The position numbers were made by a program, and so were the translations under genes. Below, piece after piece: positions 18,788 through 27,909 of a stretch of 64,000 nt of DNA. This DNA is from Glycomyces fuscus (GTDB lineage Bacteria; Actinomycetota; Actinomycetes; Streptosporangiales; Streptosporangiaceae): positions 1 through 64,000 of the forward strand of contig NYMS01000020.1 of NCBI GenBank assembly GCA_002529455.1, in the 5' to 3' direction. A model generated the notes under the pieces. The model was not told the origin of the DNA. It saw nothing but the letters and a program-made list of their open reading frames with translations, and did not search any database. Each line of letters begins with the position of its first letter. Within the stretch, counting starts at the first letter, position 1.

Positions 18788-20344
18788 GTGACCACGACCG
18801 GTTCCACGGGTCCCGGGCTGCCGATGCGGCTGCTCCTGGGCTCCCTCCAGGTGATCGAACGGGTGGGCAACAAGCTGCCCCACCCGTTCTGGCTGTTCGC
18901 GGTCATGGCGGGGGTCGTCATCGCGCTCAGCGCCCTGCTCAGCGCGCTGGGCGTCTCCGCCGTCTCCCCGGTGGACGGCGAGCGCATCGCGGTCCGCAGC
19001 CTGCTCTCACCCGAGGGCGTGCAGACCGTCGTCGGCGACGCGATCGACAACTTCGCGACCTTCCCGCCGCTGGCGATCATCATCGTCGTCATGCTCGGGG
19101 TCTCGGTCGCCGAGCGCAGCGACCTGCTCAACGCGATGCTGCGCGGCAGCGTCACCAGGGTCCCGGCCAGGTGGCTGACCTTCGCCGTCGCGCTGACCGG
19201 CGTCACCGGCAGCGTCGCCTCCGACGCCGCCTTCGTCGTGCTCACCCCGCTGGGCGCGCTGCTCTTCAAGGCCGCTGGCCGCAGCCCCGTCCTCGGTCTG
19301 GTCGTGGCCTTCGCCTCCGTCTCCGCCGGGTACAACGCGTCCCTGCTCATCACGCCCACCGACGCCCTCCTGGCCGCCCTGAGCACCGAGGCCGCCGCGA
19401 TCATCGATCCCGGCCACACGGTCACGGCGCTGGACAACTACTTCTTCGGCGCCGTCTCCGCCGTGGTGCTCGCCGCCCTGATCACCCTCGTCACCGAGTT
19501 CCTGCTGAGCAGGCGCTCCGAGGACCTGGCCGAGGACGGCGGCGGCGAGGGGGACGGGGAGGCGGAGCGGCTGGGCTCCGCGGCCCTCTCCGGCACCGAG
19601 CGCCGGGGGCTGCGCAACGCGGCGCTGACCGTGCTGGCGGCCGCGGCGCTCCTGGCGGCGGCGCTCGCTCCCCCGGCCTCGCCCCTGCGCGGGGAGGACG
19701 GGACGGTCCTCGGTTCACCGATCGTCACCGGTGTGGCCTACGTACTGGGCGTCCTGTTCCTGCTCGCCGGAATCGTGTACGGGCGCACCACGGGCACCGT
19801 GGCCTCCGCGCGCGACGTCCCCGAGGCGATGGCCGCGGGGGTGCGCGACCTGGCGCCGGTGGTCGTGCTGTTCTTCGCCGCCTCGCAGTTCCTCGCCTAC
19901 TTCCGCTGGACCGGGATCGGCGAGATAACGGCGATCCGCGGCGCCGCGCTGCTGGAGTCGGCCGGGGTCCACCCCGTGCTGCTCCTCCTCGGCATGATCG
20001 TGTTCGCCGCCTCGCTCAACATGCTCATCACCAGCGGTTCCGCGCAGTGGGCCCTCATCGCGCCGGTCTTCGTGCCCATGTTCATGCTCCTGGGCGTGCC
20101 GCCCGAGACGACCCAGGCCGTCTACCGCATCGCCGACTCCAGCACCAACGTCATCAGCCCGATGAGCCCGTACTTCGTCATGGCGCTGGGCTTCCTCCAG
20201 CGCTACCGCAGGGACGCGGGCATCGGCACGCTGGTCTCGCTCACGCTGCCGCTGTGCCTCACCGTCCTGGTGGGCTGGACCCTGCTGTTCCTGGGCTGGT
20301 GGGCACTCGGCGTCCCGCTGGGGCCCGGTGTACCGGTGCGCTGA
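18788..20344 (+). CDS. AbgT family transporter
   Basis: This 518-residue polytopic membrane protein has about 12 hydrophobic segments and the AbgT family signature regions (NFATFPPLAIIIVVMLGV; GSVASDAAFVVLTPLGALLF; NMLITSGSAQWALIAPVFVPMF). AbgT proteins import p-aminobenzoyl-glutamate or, for YdaH/MtrF, export sulfonamides. The GTG at 18788 has GGGGGAG upstream; an upstream GTG at 18755 has its ribosome site too close. No abgAB peptidase genes are adjacent, so an export role is at least as likely. Confidence 0.88.
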   Translation: MTTTGSTGPGLPMRLLLGSLQVIERVGNKLPHPFWLFAVMAGVVIALSALLSALGVSAVSPVDGERIAVRSLLSPEGVQTVVGDAIDNFATFPPLAIIIVVMLGVSVAERSDLLNAMLRGSVTRVPARWLTFAVALTGVTGSVASDAAFVVLTPLGALLFKAAGRSPVLGLVVAFASVSAGYNASLLITPTDALLAALSTEAAAIIDPGHTVTALDNYFFGAVSAVVLAALITLVTEFLLSRRSEDLAEDGGGEGDGEAERLGSAALSGTERRGLRNAALTVLAAAALLAAALAPPASPLRGEDGTVLGSPIVTGVAYVLGVLFLLAGIVYGRTTGTVASARDVPEAMAAGVRDLAPVVVLFFAASQFLAYFRWTGIGEITAIRGAALLESAGVHPVLLLLGMIVFAASLNMLITSGSAQWALIAPVFVPMFMLLGVPPETTQAVYRIADSSTNVISPMSPYFVMALGFLQRYRRDAGIGTLVSLTLPLCLTVLVGWTLLFLGWWALGVPLGPGVPVR

Positions 20345-20371
20345 ACCGGGCCCGCCGCCGCGGACCGGCGA

Positions 20372-20426
20372 GCGGCCGGATCGACATGGGGCCGGATCGC
20401 CATGTGGACGAGTCGACATGTCGGCC
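20372..20426. repeat. 8-bp phased intergenic array C
   Basis: About six units in 8-bp phase (GATCGACA, TGGGGCCG, GATCGCCA, TGTGGACG, AGTCGACA, TGTCGGCC), 30 bases after the abgT stop. Confidence 0.7.
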
Positions 20427-20590
20427 GCCCCGCCCGCGGTGCCCGCCGCGCGGGGGGGTGGGGTGGGGGCGGCCCGAGCCGCCCGGGTCCGAACCGGGGG
20501 CGGGCGGTCGGCGTCGGACAGGGTGGCGGCGGGAGGCCGTTCCGGCTCCCGCCCGCGCCCCGTTCCTCGACAGCCAGCCGGAGGCCCACC

Positions 20591-21580
20591 GTGAAGTCAC
20601 CGTCCCCCCGTGAGGACAGCAGCCCGCCCCTCTCCCGGCGCCGTTTCGCCCGCCTCGCCGCCGTCGGGCTCGCGGCCGGCGCCGGGGCGGCCGGCCTCAC
20701 CTCCTCGCCCGCCACCGCCGCGACGGACGGCCGGTCCTACTACGACCGTGCGGACAGGTTGGCGGGGGAGGACCCGGTCCTGCGGAACCTCGTCCGGGCG
20801 CTGACCCCCGGCCTCGCCCCTCCCTCACTGCCCGCCCCGGCCCCGGTGAAGCTGTTCGACGACCTGGCCATGCTGAGTGTGGGGTTCGTGCACGCCATGG
20901 CGGTCCTCACCGACGACGGGATCGTGCTGGTCGACGCGCTCAGGTCCCCCGAGGACGCCGAGAACGTGATCGTCCCGGGGTTGCGCGAACTGGGGGCCGA
21001 CCCGGAGGCCATCAAGTACGTTGTCGTCACCCACGGCCACTACGACCACTTCGGTGGGGCGCAGTACCTCGCCGACCGCTACGGCTCACGCGTGCTGATG
21101 TCACCGGCCGACTGGGACCTCGTCGAACGCACCCGGCCGGACCACGCCCCCGTCCGGGACCTGGAGATCACGGACGGCCAGCACCTCACGCTCGGCGGCA
21201 CGACCCTCCGCCTGTACGACACCCCCGGACACACCGCGGGCACCGTCTCGCCCGTCTTCCCGGTGCGGACGGGTTCGGAGAGCCACACGGCCATGCTGTG
21301 GGGCGGTACCCGGCCGACCCGGACGCTCTCGGAACTGCGCACCTACCTGGCGTCCATCCGCTCGTTCCGCGACCGGATGCGCAGGGCGGGGGTGGACGTG
21401 GAACTGGCCAACCACCCCATCGACGACGGGCTCGCGCGCGCCGAACAGGTCCGCGCCGAGCCCGACGGAGACAACCCCTTCGTGCTCGGCCGGCGGCGGG
21501 CGGACCGGTTCATGGCGGTGATGGACCTCATGCTGCGCGGCTGGACCGCCGACGCCGAGGCCCGGGAGGGCGGGGAGTAA
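20591..21580 (+). CDS. Tat-exported metallo-beta-lactamase-fold hydrolase
   Basis: This is a 329-residue protein. SRRRFARLAAVGLAAG gives a twin-arginine signal with a cleavage region around residue 37-42. The zinc motif HGHYDHFGG near residue 143, an Asp in DTPGHTAGT and later His residues complete a binuclear MBL site. The family covers lactamases, lactonases, alkyl-sulfatase-like and quorum-quenching enzymes, and the substrate cannot be assigned. GGAGG precedes the GTG start. Export through Tat suggests that metal is loaded in the cytoplasm. Confidence 0.85.
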   Translation: MKSPSPREDSSPPLSRRRFARLAAVGLAAGAGAAGLTSSPATAATDGRSYYDRADRLAGEDPVLRNLVRALTPGLAPPSLPAPAPVKLFDDLAMLSVGFVHAMAVLTDDGIVLVDALRSPEDAENVIVPGLRELGADPEAIKYVVVTHGHYDHFGGAQYLADRYGSRVLMSPADWDLVERTRPDHAPVRDLEITDGQHLTLGGTTLRLYDTPGHTAGTVSPVFPVRTGSESHTAMLWGGTRPTRTLSELRTYLASIRSFRDRMRRAGVDVELANHPIDDGLARAEQVRAEPDGDNPFVLGRRRADRFMAVMDLMLRGWTADAEAREGGE

Positions 21581-21665
21581 CCACGCCTCCCCGCCGCCTC
21601 GGACCCTCGGACCCTCGGCCCGGCCCTCCTCCGCCTGGGGCGGGCCCGGCCCGCCCGGGGCCGGT

Positions 21666-21718
21666 GTCCACATGTCGGCAAGGCGTCCTGTCGCCATCCC
21701 TCCCCGGCGACAGGACGC
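21666..21718. repeat. 8-bp phased intergenic array D
   Basis: Six to seven units in phase: GTCCACAT, GTCGGCAA, GGCGTCCT, GTCGCCAT, CCCTCCCC, GGCGACAG, GACGCC. It lies between convergent genes. The GGCGACAG and GTCGCC units are opposite-strand forms and could fold as a hairpin. Confidence 0.7.
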
Positions 21719-21739
21719 CCCTCGGCACGGGGCTCCGTC

Positions 21740-22972
21740 TCAGCCGCCGGCCGCTCCGGCCCCCGGCCTCTCGGCGGGGAACCCGCGGGTGCGGGCCGCG
21801 AGCACCACGACCAGCACCGGCACCAGGAGCACCAGCACGCTCCAGGCGAACGACGTGTGGCCGAACCGTGCGAGCAGGACCCCTCCCACGACCCCGCCTC
21901 CGGCCATGGCCGCGTTCCACAGCGTGACCAGCACGGCCTGCGCGGTGTCCGCCGCCGCCCCGCCCGCGTCCGCGACGGCGGTCTGGAGCAGGGTGGGCAC
22001 CCCGCCCCACCCCAGCCCCCACAGGGCCGCGGCGGCGTAGACCAGCGCCGCGCTGTCGGCGGGCACCGCCAGCAGCACGGCCGCCAGGGCCACCAGGAGC
22101 GTGCTCGTGACGGTGAGTGCGCGCAGTCGGCGGTCGATGAGCGCGCCCACGATCCAGATGCCCGCCAGGGAGGCGCCGCCGAACACCAGCAGCACGAGGT
22201 CGACGGACGCTCCCATGCCGACGCGGTGCAGGAAGGCCGCGACGTAGGTGTACAGGACGGTGTGGGCGAGCACGAAGGCCAGCGTGACGAACAGGACCGG
22301 CGCCACCCCGGGCAGCGCGAGCGTCCTCAGGATCGGGGTCCGGGCTCCCGGCCGCTGCCCGGGGCGCTCCGGGACCAGGGCCAGGATCCAGCCGACGAGC
22401 ACCAGCGAGAGCACGGCCATCAGACCGAAGGCCACCCTCCAGCCGAGCGCCGAGCCCAGGAACGTCCCCGCGGGCACGCCCAGCGACAGGGCGACCGGGA
22501 TCCCGGCCATGACGACGGCGATGGCCCGGCCCTGGAGCCGCGCGGGCACCAGGGCGCGCGCGTAGCCCACCAGCATCGCCCACACCAGGCCCGCCGCGAC
22601 ACCCGCGACGGCGCGGGCGGCCATGGTGAGCACGTAGTCCGACGACACCGCCGTGAGGGCGTTGGCCGCCGTGAACACCGCCATGGCGGCCAGCAGCAGC
22701 CGTTTGCGCCGCCAGCCCGCCGTGGAGGAGGCCAGCGGGATCGCGGTCAGCGCGGTCGCGAGGGCGTAGACGGTCACGGACTGGCCGGCCGCGGACTCGG
22801 TGACGCCGAGGTCGGCGCTCATGGCGGGGAGCACCCCGGCGGGGAGGGTCTCGGTCAGGCTGGTGAGGAAGACCGCCGTGGCCAGGGCCGCCAGGGAGGC
22901 CAGGGGCAGTCCGCGCCCCGGCCGCCGGGAGGCCTCGGCGGCCGACGCGTGCGAGGTGGTGTCAGGTCTCAT
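21740..22972 (-). CDS. MFS transporter (drug:H+ antiporter type)
   Basis: This is a 410-residue major facilitator with 12 predicted helices. The N-terminal LTETLPAGVLPAMSADLGVTESAAGQ is typical of the AraJ/YdhP-like DHA1 group of sugar or drug efflux pumps. It is divergent from the merR gene with an inverted repeat between them, so it is the probable target of that regulator. The substrate is unknown. Confidence 0.85.
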   Translation of the reverse strand: MRPDTTSHASAAEASRRPGRGLPLASLAALATAVFLTSLTETLPAGVLPAMSADLGVTESAAGQSVTVYALATALTAIPLASSTAGWRRKRLLLAAMAVFTAANALTAVSSDYVLTMAARAVAGVAAGLVWAMLVGYARALVPARLQGRAIAVVMAGIPVALSLGVPAGTFLGSALGWRVAFGLMAVLSLVLVGWILALVPERPGQRPGARTPILRTLALPGVAPVLFVTLAFVLAHTVLYTYVAAFLHRVGMGASVDLVLLVFGGASLAGIWIVGALIDRRLRALTVTSTLLVALAAVLLAVPADSAALVYAAAALWGLGWGGVPTLLQTAVADAGGAAADTAQAVLVTLWNAAMAGGGVVGGVLLARFGHTSFAWSVLVLLVPVLVVVLAARTRGFPAERPGAGAAGG

Positions 22973-22990
22973 GCGGAGTATCGTCGAACC

Positions 22991-23006
22991 CTCACATCTG
23001 TGTGAG
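22991..23006. promoter_or_regulatory. MerR-type operator between the MFS and merR genes
   Basis: The perfect inverted repeat CTCACA-TCTG-TGTGAG lies in the divergent promoter region, next to a TTGACA on the minus strand. This is the usual arrangement for a MerR regulator controlling itself and a transporter. Confidence 0.6.
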
Positions 23007-23037
23007 TGTCAACGAGGCCGAACATGAGGTGGGACAC

Positions 23038-23451
23038 ATGCGCATCGGGGAGCTGGCGGAGCGCACGGGCACGTCGCGGCGGTTGCTGCGCTACTACGAG
23101 GAGCAGGGGCTGATCACCCCCGGGCGCTCGGCCAACGGCTACCGGGAGTACGGCGAAGCCTTCGTCGACCGGATCGCGCAGATCCGGGGGCTGTTGGACG
23201 CCGGTCTGCCGACACGCGTCATCAAGCAGGTCCTCCCGTGCCTGAACACCCCGAGGGCGCTGTACTTCCCCGACGCGACGCCGGAGATGATCGCGGTCCT
23301 GGAGCGCGAACGCGACCGCATGACCGACCGCATCCGGTGCCTGACCCGGAACAGGGACGCCATCCGCGCCTACCTCGACGCCGTACGCGACGGCGATCCC
23401 CCGCAGGCCGAGGTCGCCGCTCCCGTTCCGCCCGCCCGCGAGCCCTCCTGA
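23038..23451 (+). CDS. MerR family transcriptional regulator
   Basis: This 137-residue protein begins with the MerR winged-helix (MRIGELAERTGTSRRLLRYYEEQGLI), followed by a coiled-coil dimerization helix around residues 80-115. There is no cluster of Cys for metal binding and no long ligand domain, so the effector is unclear. GAGGTGGGA precedes the ATG. It is divergent from an MFS pump and likely activates it. Confidence 0.87.
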   Translation: MRIGELAERTGTSRRLLRYYEEQGLITPGRSANGYREYGEAFVDRIAQIRGLLDAGLPTRVIKQVLPCLNTPRALYFPDATPEMIAVLERERDRMTDRIRCLTRNRDAIRAYLDAVRDGDPPQAEVAAPVPPAREPS

Positions 23452-23487
23452 GCCCGGTCCGACGGCGGCCGGCGGCCGGACGCGGGA

Positions 23488-23521
23488 GGGCGCCCCGGAG
23501 TGCCGACTCCCCGGGGCGCCC
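23488..23521. terminator. Terminator between merR and the E2 gene
   Basis: An 11-bp stem (GGGCGCCCCGG / CCGGGGCGCCC) separates the convergent genes. Confidence 0.75.
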
Positions 23522-23534
23522 GCTCGGGCCCGGC

Positions 23535-24926
23535 CTACAGGCGGGCGATGGCCGCGGCCGGGTTCTCCATGGCGTCGGCGACCACGCGCATGAAGCCCGC
23601 GGCGGTCCCGCCGTCGCACACGCGGTGGTCGAAGGCGAACGACAGCTGCGTGATCTTGCGGACGGTCAGCTCGCCGTCCACCACCCACGGGCGGTCCATG
23701 ATCCGGCCGAGGCCGAGGATCGCCACCTGCGGGTGGTTGATGATGGCGGCACTGCCGTCCACCCGCAGCGACCCGTAGTTGTTGAGGGTGAAGGTGCCGC
23801 CGGTCATCTCCGCCGGGGAGGCCTTCCCCTCCCGGGCGGCGGCGGTGAGCCGCCGGATCTCGGCGTCCAGCTCGGTCGTGGTGAGCCGGTGCGCGCCCAG
23901 CACGGCCGGGGCGACCAGGCCCCGGTCGGTCTGCACCGCCAGGCCCAGGTTGACCCCGTCGTACTGGACCAGCTCCTCCCGCTCGGTGTCCACCCTGCCG
24001 TTGAGCTCGGGGTGGGCGCGCAGGCCCGCGACCACGAACCGCGCCACGTAGGACATCAGGCCCGGCCCGGACGGGTCGGACCGACGGAGGCGGACCAGCT
24101 CGGTCGCGTCCACGTCCACCCAGACGGTCGCCTCGGGGATCTCGCTGCGGCTGCGGGACAGCGACGCCGCCACACTCCGGCGGAACCCGCTCATGGCCAC
24201 GCGCCGGGACTCGGCCAGCCCCGTGCGGGCGTCCACCGCGCCCGCCGCGACCGGTTCGGCGGAAGCGGCGGAAGCGGCGGGTTCGACCGCAGCGGTGGCG
24301 GGGTCGGCGGCCGGGGCCTGTGCGGCCTCGATGGCCTCGCGCACGTCGCGCCGGGTGATGAGCCCGCCCGGACCGCTTCCCGTGACCTCGGAGATCCGCA
24401 GCCCGGCCTCACGGGCCATCTGGCGGACCAGGGGCGAGGTGACCAGCGGCGGACGCGTGGCGGCGGGGAGAGGTGTGCCCGGTCCGGCGGAGGCCGGTGC
24501 GGCGGGACGGTCCGGGCGCGCGGGCGGGCGCCCGCGCGGGCGCCGGCGGCGCCCGGAGGCCGAGGCCTCCGGCGTTCCGTAGCCGATCAGCACGTTGCCC
24601 GAGCCCGATCCGGCGCGCTCCTCCTCGCGGTAGCGCTCTCCCTCCGCCGACACCGGCGCGGCCTCGGCCGCGGATCCGGTCCCGGAGCCGTCGGTCACGC
24701 TGATCAGGGGGCGCCCGACCTCCAGGACCCGGCCCTCCTCGCCGTGCAGCGTGCTGACGGTGCCCGCGAAGGGGGAGGGGACCTCCACGATCGACTTGGC
24801 GGTCTCGACCTCCACGATCGGCTGGTCCACGGCCACGGTGTCGCCGACGGCCACGAGCCACCGCACCACCTCGGCCTCGGTGAGGCCCTCTCCCAGGTCG
24901 GGGAGGTCGAAGGTCTGCGTCGTCAC
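23535..24926 (-). CDS. Dihydrolipoyl acyltransferase, E2 of a 2-oxoacid dehydrogenase complex
   Basis: This 463-residue E2 has one lipoyl domain (Lys in VETAKSIVEV, near residue 44), a long Ala/Pro/Arg linker, a peripheral-subunit-binding domain near residue 165 (VTSPLVRQMAREAG), a second linker and the catalytic acyltransferase domain with FDHRVCDGG near the end. The GTG start overlaps the E1-beta stop (GTGA). The operon pattern fits branched-chain 2-oxoacid (bkd) or pyruvate dehydrogenase; sequence alone does not decide. No E3 gene is adjacent. Confidence 0.88.
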   Translation of the reverse strand: MTTQTFDLPDLGEGLTEAEVVRWLVAVGDTVAVDQPIVEVETAKSIVEVPSPFAGTVSTLHGEEGRVLEVGRPLISVTDGSGTGSAAEAAPVSAEGERYREEERAGSGSGNVLIGYGTPEASASGRRRRPRGRPPARPDRPAAPASAGPGTPLPAATRPPLVTSPLVRQMAREAGLRISEVTGSGPGGLITRRDVREAIEAAQAPAADPATAAVEPAASAASAEPVAAGAVDARTGLAESRRVAMSGFRRSVAASLSRSRSEIPEATVWVDVDATELVRLRRSDPSGPGLMSYVARFVVAGLRAHPELNGRVDTEREELVQYDGVNLGLAVQTDRGLVAPAVLGAHRLTTTELDAEIRRLTAAAREGKASPAEMTGGTFTLNNYGSLRVDGSAAIINHPQVAILGLGRIMDRPWVVDGELTVRKITQLSFAFDHRVCDGGTAAGFMRVVADAMENPAAAIARL

Positions 24927-25915
24927 TGGTCCTCCCACTGAAGGTCGTCGACGGCGTCCAGGATCCGGTCCACGCTCGGGAGCTGGAAGCGCTCCAGCTT
25001 CGGCGGCGGGAACGGGATGTCGAAGCCGGTGACGCGGCGCACCGGCGCGGCCAGGGAGTGGAAGCAGCGCTCGGTCACCCGGGCGACGATCTCCGAGGCG
25101 ACGCTGGCGTACCCGCTGGCCTCGGCGACCACGACGGCGCGCCCGGTGGAGCGGACCGCCTCGCACACGGTGGCGTCGTCGAAGGGGACGAGGGAGCGCA
25201 CGTCCACCACCTGGAGGCTGCGCCCCTCCTGGGCGGCCGCCTCGGCCGCCTCCAGCGCGGTGGGCACCGAGGGCCCGTAGGCGATGAGGGTGGCGTCGGT
25301 GCCGGGGCGGCGCACCACGGCGCGGCCGATGGGCGGCTCGGGCGCCGAGAGGTCGACCTCGTCCTTGCCCCAGTAGAGCTTCTTCGGCTCCATGAACACG
25401 ACCGGGTCGTCGGAGGCGATCGCCTCGCGCAGCAGGAAGTAGGCGTCGGCGGGCGTGGACGGGGTGACCACGGTCAGGCCGGGCGTGTGGGCGTAGTAGG
25501 CCTCGGAGGAGTCGCAGTGGTGCTCGACGCCGCCGATCCCGCCCGCGTAGGGGACGCGGATGACCATGGGCAGCCCGACCCGGCCGCGGGTGCGGTTGCG
25601 CGTCTTGGCCACGTGGCTGACGATCTGCTCGAAGGCCGGGTAGGCGAACGCGTCGAACTGCATCTCCACCACGGGGCGCATGCCGTTCATCGCCATGCCG
25701 ACGGCCATGCCCACGATGCCGGACTCGGCGAGGGGGGTGTCGAAGCAGCGGTCCTCGCCGAACTCCGCGGTGAGGCCGTCGGTGATGCGGAAGACGCCGC
25801 CGAGGGGGCCGACGTCCTCACCGAAGACGTACACCGCCGGGTCCTCGGCCATGGCGTCGCGCAGGGCCCGGTTGAGGGCCTGGGCCATGGAGAGCTTGGT
25901 GGGGTCGGTCGCCAT
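24923..25915 (-). CDS. 2-oxoacid dehydrogenase E1 component, beta subunit
   Basis: This 330-residue transketolase-like beta subunit (FGEDVGPLGGVFRITDGL; DTPLAESGIVGMAVGMA) pairs with the E1-alpha just upstream. Its ATG lies directly before the E1-alpha stop and its stop overlaps the E2 start, so all three are tightly coupled. It supplies part of the TPP site and the potassium-binding region. Full length for the family. Confidence 0.9.
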   Translation of the reverse strand: MATDPTKLSMAQALNRALRDAMAEDPAVYVFGEDVGPLGGVFRITDGLTAEFGEDRCFDTPLAESGIVGMAVGMAMNGMRPVVEMQFDAFAYPAFEQIVSHVAKTRNRTRGRVGLPMVIRVPYAGGIGGVEHHCDSSEAYYAHTPGLTVVTPSTPADAYFLLREAIASDDPVVFMEPKKLYWGKDEVDLSAPEPPIGRAVVRRPGTDATLIAYGPSVPTALEAAEAAAQEGRSLQVVDVRSLVPFDDATVCEAVRSTGRAVVVAEASGYASVASEIVARVTERCFHSLAAPVRRVTGFDIPFPPPKLERFQLPSVDRILDAVDDLQWEDQ

Positions 25916-25916
25916 G

Positions 25917-27002
25917 TCAGTTGCCCTCTCTGCTCAGTTCGTCGGCCAGGAAGGCGGCCTGCTCGTCCAGCTGCGGCGTGGGGGTGGCGAACACGTGCGC
26001 GAACAGCTCGGCGGGCTCGGGGTCGGTGTCCCTGGAGACGCCCTCGCGCATGGCGGCGGCGACGGCCTCCGCGTCCTCGGCGATCCGCGCCTTGCGGGCC
26101 TTGGTGAGGACGCGCCTCCGCGTGAGGTAGGCCTCCATGCGCAGCAGGGGGTCGCGGGCCTTCCAGGGGTCGACCTCCTCCTGGCTGCGGTACCGGGTCG
26201 CGTCGTCGGCGTTGGTGTGCGCCTGCATGCGGTAGGTGTGCGCCTCGACCAGCCGGGGCCCCCCGCCCGCCCGGGCGGCGGCCACGGCCCGGTCCAGCAC
26301 GGCGAGCACCGCGGGGGTGTCGTTGCCGTCCACCCGCTCCGCGGCCACGCCGTAGCCGACGCCCTTGTGGGCCAGCGAGGGGGCGGCGGTCTGCCGGGCC
26401 AGGGGGACGGAGATGGCGTACTCGTTGTTCTGCACGAAGAACACCACCGGGGCCCGGAAGACCGCCGCGAAGTTCAGCGCCTCGTGGAAGTCGCCCTCGC
26501 TGGTGGCCCCGTCGCCGCACATCGCCATGACCACGGTGTCCTCGCCGCGCAGGCGGGCGGCGTGCGCGACGCCCACCGCGTGCAGGAGCTGGGTGGCCAG
26601 CGGCGTCGCCTGCGGGGCCACGCGGTGCGCGTAGGGGTCGTAGCCCGAGTGCCAGTCGCCCTTGAGCAGGGTGAGCACCTCCACCGGGTCCACCCCGCGC
26701 GCGACCGCGGCCGCGGTGTCGCGGTAGGTCGGGAAGAGCCAGTCGCCCTCGGCCAGGGCCAGGGCCGCACCCGTCTGGCAGGCCTCCTGCCCGTGCGAGG
26801 AGGGGTAGACGGCCAGACGGCCCTGCCGCACGAGGGCGCTGGCCTGGTCGTTGACGCGGCGGCCGATCACCAGGGAGGTGTACGCGGCGAGCAGCCGCTC
26901 CTTGTCCGGGAACGGCAGGGCGGCCCCGTCCACCGGGCTCCCGGTCTCGTCGAGCAGCCGGACCGGCTGCTCCGAGGGGAGAAGGTCCCGGTCATCAGCC
27001 AT
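25917..27002 (-). CDS. 2-oxoacid dehydrogenase E1 component, alpha subunit
   Basis: This 361-residue TPP-dependent decarboxylase subunit has the TPP motif GDGATSEGDFHEALNFAAVF...QNNEYAIS (GDG to N) and the phosphorylation-loop-like YRMQAHTNADDATRY. ATG 27002 has a strong AGGAGG site and a family-like N-terminus. It is the first gene of the E1a-E1b-E2 operon, which converts a 2-oxoacid to acyl-CoA, probably branched-chain 2-oxoacids for fatty-acid primers or pyruvate. Confidence 0.9.
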   Translation of the reverse strand: MADDRDLLPSEQPVRLLDETGSPVDGAALPFPDKERLLAAYTSLVIGRRVNDQASALVRQGRLAVYPSSHGQEACQTGAALALAEGDWLFPTYRDTAAAVARGVDPVEVLTLLKGDWHSGYDPYAHRVAPQATPLATQLLHAVGVAHAARLRGEDTVVMAMCGDGATSEGDFHEALNFAAVFRAPVVFFVQNNEYAISVPLARQTAAPSLAHKGVGYGVAAERVDGNDTPAVLAVLDRAVAAARAGGGPRLVEAHTYRMQAHTNADDATRYRSQEEVDPWKARDPLLRMEAYLTRRRVLTKARKARIAEDAEAVAAAMREGVSRDTDPEPAELFAHVFATPTPQLDEQAAFLADELSREGN

Positions 27003-27319
27003 GGCGCCAACCTCCTGTGTCAGAAAGATGTGTTCAGACACATGGTGCTGTTTATTGCCATCTGTTCGCCACATCGGCGTAAAAGTCAAGAAAACGTCGA
27101 GGATGTGACCCGAAAACCTGGCCGTTCGTCTACGCGTGTGACCCAGAACACTGCATCGCGTGGACAAGTGGCCGCGCCCCGGGGACCGGCGCGGCGGACG
27201 CGGGGGCGGCCGGAGCCCCCGAACAGGGCGCGGACACGGCGGGAAGCGGAGCGGAGCACCGGTCGGGCACCGTCTACCATGGGGCCGCACACCACACCGC
27301 CGGGAGGACAGGGGAACCC
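27003..27319. promoter_or_regulatory. Control region between the E1a operon and the phosphoribosyltransferase gene
   Basis: This divergent region is unusually AT-rich from 27015 to 27120. It contains the inverted repeat TGTGT-TCAG-ACACA at 27029-27042, in the leader of the E1-alpha gene, a candidate operator for a GntR or Lrp-type regulator. TACCAT at 27275-27280 is a plausible -10 for the rightward gene. No gene is present. Confidence 0.5.
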
Positions 27320-27817
27320 GTGGGCGACGAGCGCGAGGACCTGAGCTACGAGCTCTTCGGTACGGCGATCCGCGACCTGGCGCGCATGATCGCCGACGAC
27401 GGGTTCGAGCCCGACATGATCCTCTCCATCGCGCGCGGCGGCCTCTTCGTCGCGGGCGGTCTGGGGTACGCGCTCGACGTCAAGAACCTGCACGTCATGA
27501 ACGTGGAGTTCTACACCGGTGTCGGCACCACGCTCGACATGCCCGTCATGCTCCCCCCGGTCCCCAACGCGGTCGACCTCAGCAGCAAGAGGGTCCTGGT
27601 CGCCGACGACGTCGCCGACACCGGCAAGACCCTCAGACTCGTCCACGACTTCTGCGCCGAGCACGTGGCCGAGGTGCGCAGCGCCGTGGTCTACGAGAAG
27701 CCGCAGTCCCTGGTCAGGTGCGAGTACGTCTGGAAGCACACCGACCGCTGGATCAACTTCCCCTGGTCGGTGGAGCCCCCGGTGGTCTCCCGCCCGCACG
27801 GGGTCCGCGACGCCTGA
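27320..27817 (+). CDS. Type I phosphoribosyltransferase
   Basis: This 165-residue protein has the PRPP-binding loop VLVADDVADTGKTL near residue 93-106 and an N-terminal IARGGLFVAGGL loop. It resembles the Gpt/xanthine-like group of small actinobacterial PRTases. It should act in purine salvage, but the base is unknown. The GTG start is preceded by GGGAGGACAGGGGA. Confidence 0.82.
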   Translation: MGDEREDLSYELFGTAIRDLARMIADDGFEPDMILSIARGGLFVAGGLGYALDVKNLHVMNVEFYTGVGTTLDMPVMLPPVPNAVDLSSKRVLVADDVADTGKTLRLVHDFCAEHVAEVRSAVVYEKPQSLVRCEYVWKHTDRWINFPWSVEPPVVSRPHGVRDA

Positions 27818-27839
27818 CCGCGGCGGCGCCCCGCACGGC

Positions 27840-27870
27840 GGAGGGCGGTGCGGGTCCCGCACCGCCCTCC
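27840..27870. terminator. Terminator between PRTase and nrfD genes
   Basis: A very strong hairpin: GGAGGGCGGTGCGG pairs with CCGCACCGCCCTCC around a three-base turn. Confidence 0.85.
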
Positions 27871-27909
27871 CCGCGCCCGGCGCCCGCGTCCGGGACCGGT
27901 TCCTCCCCC

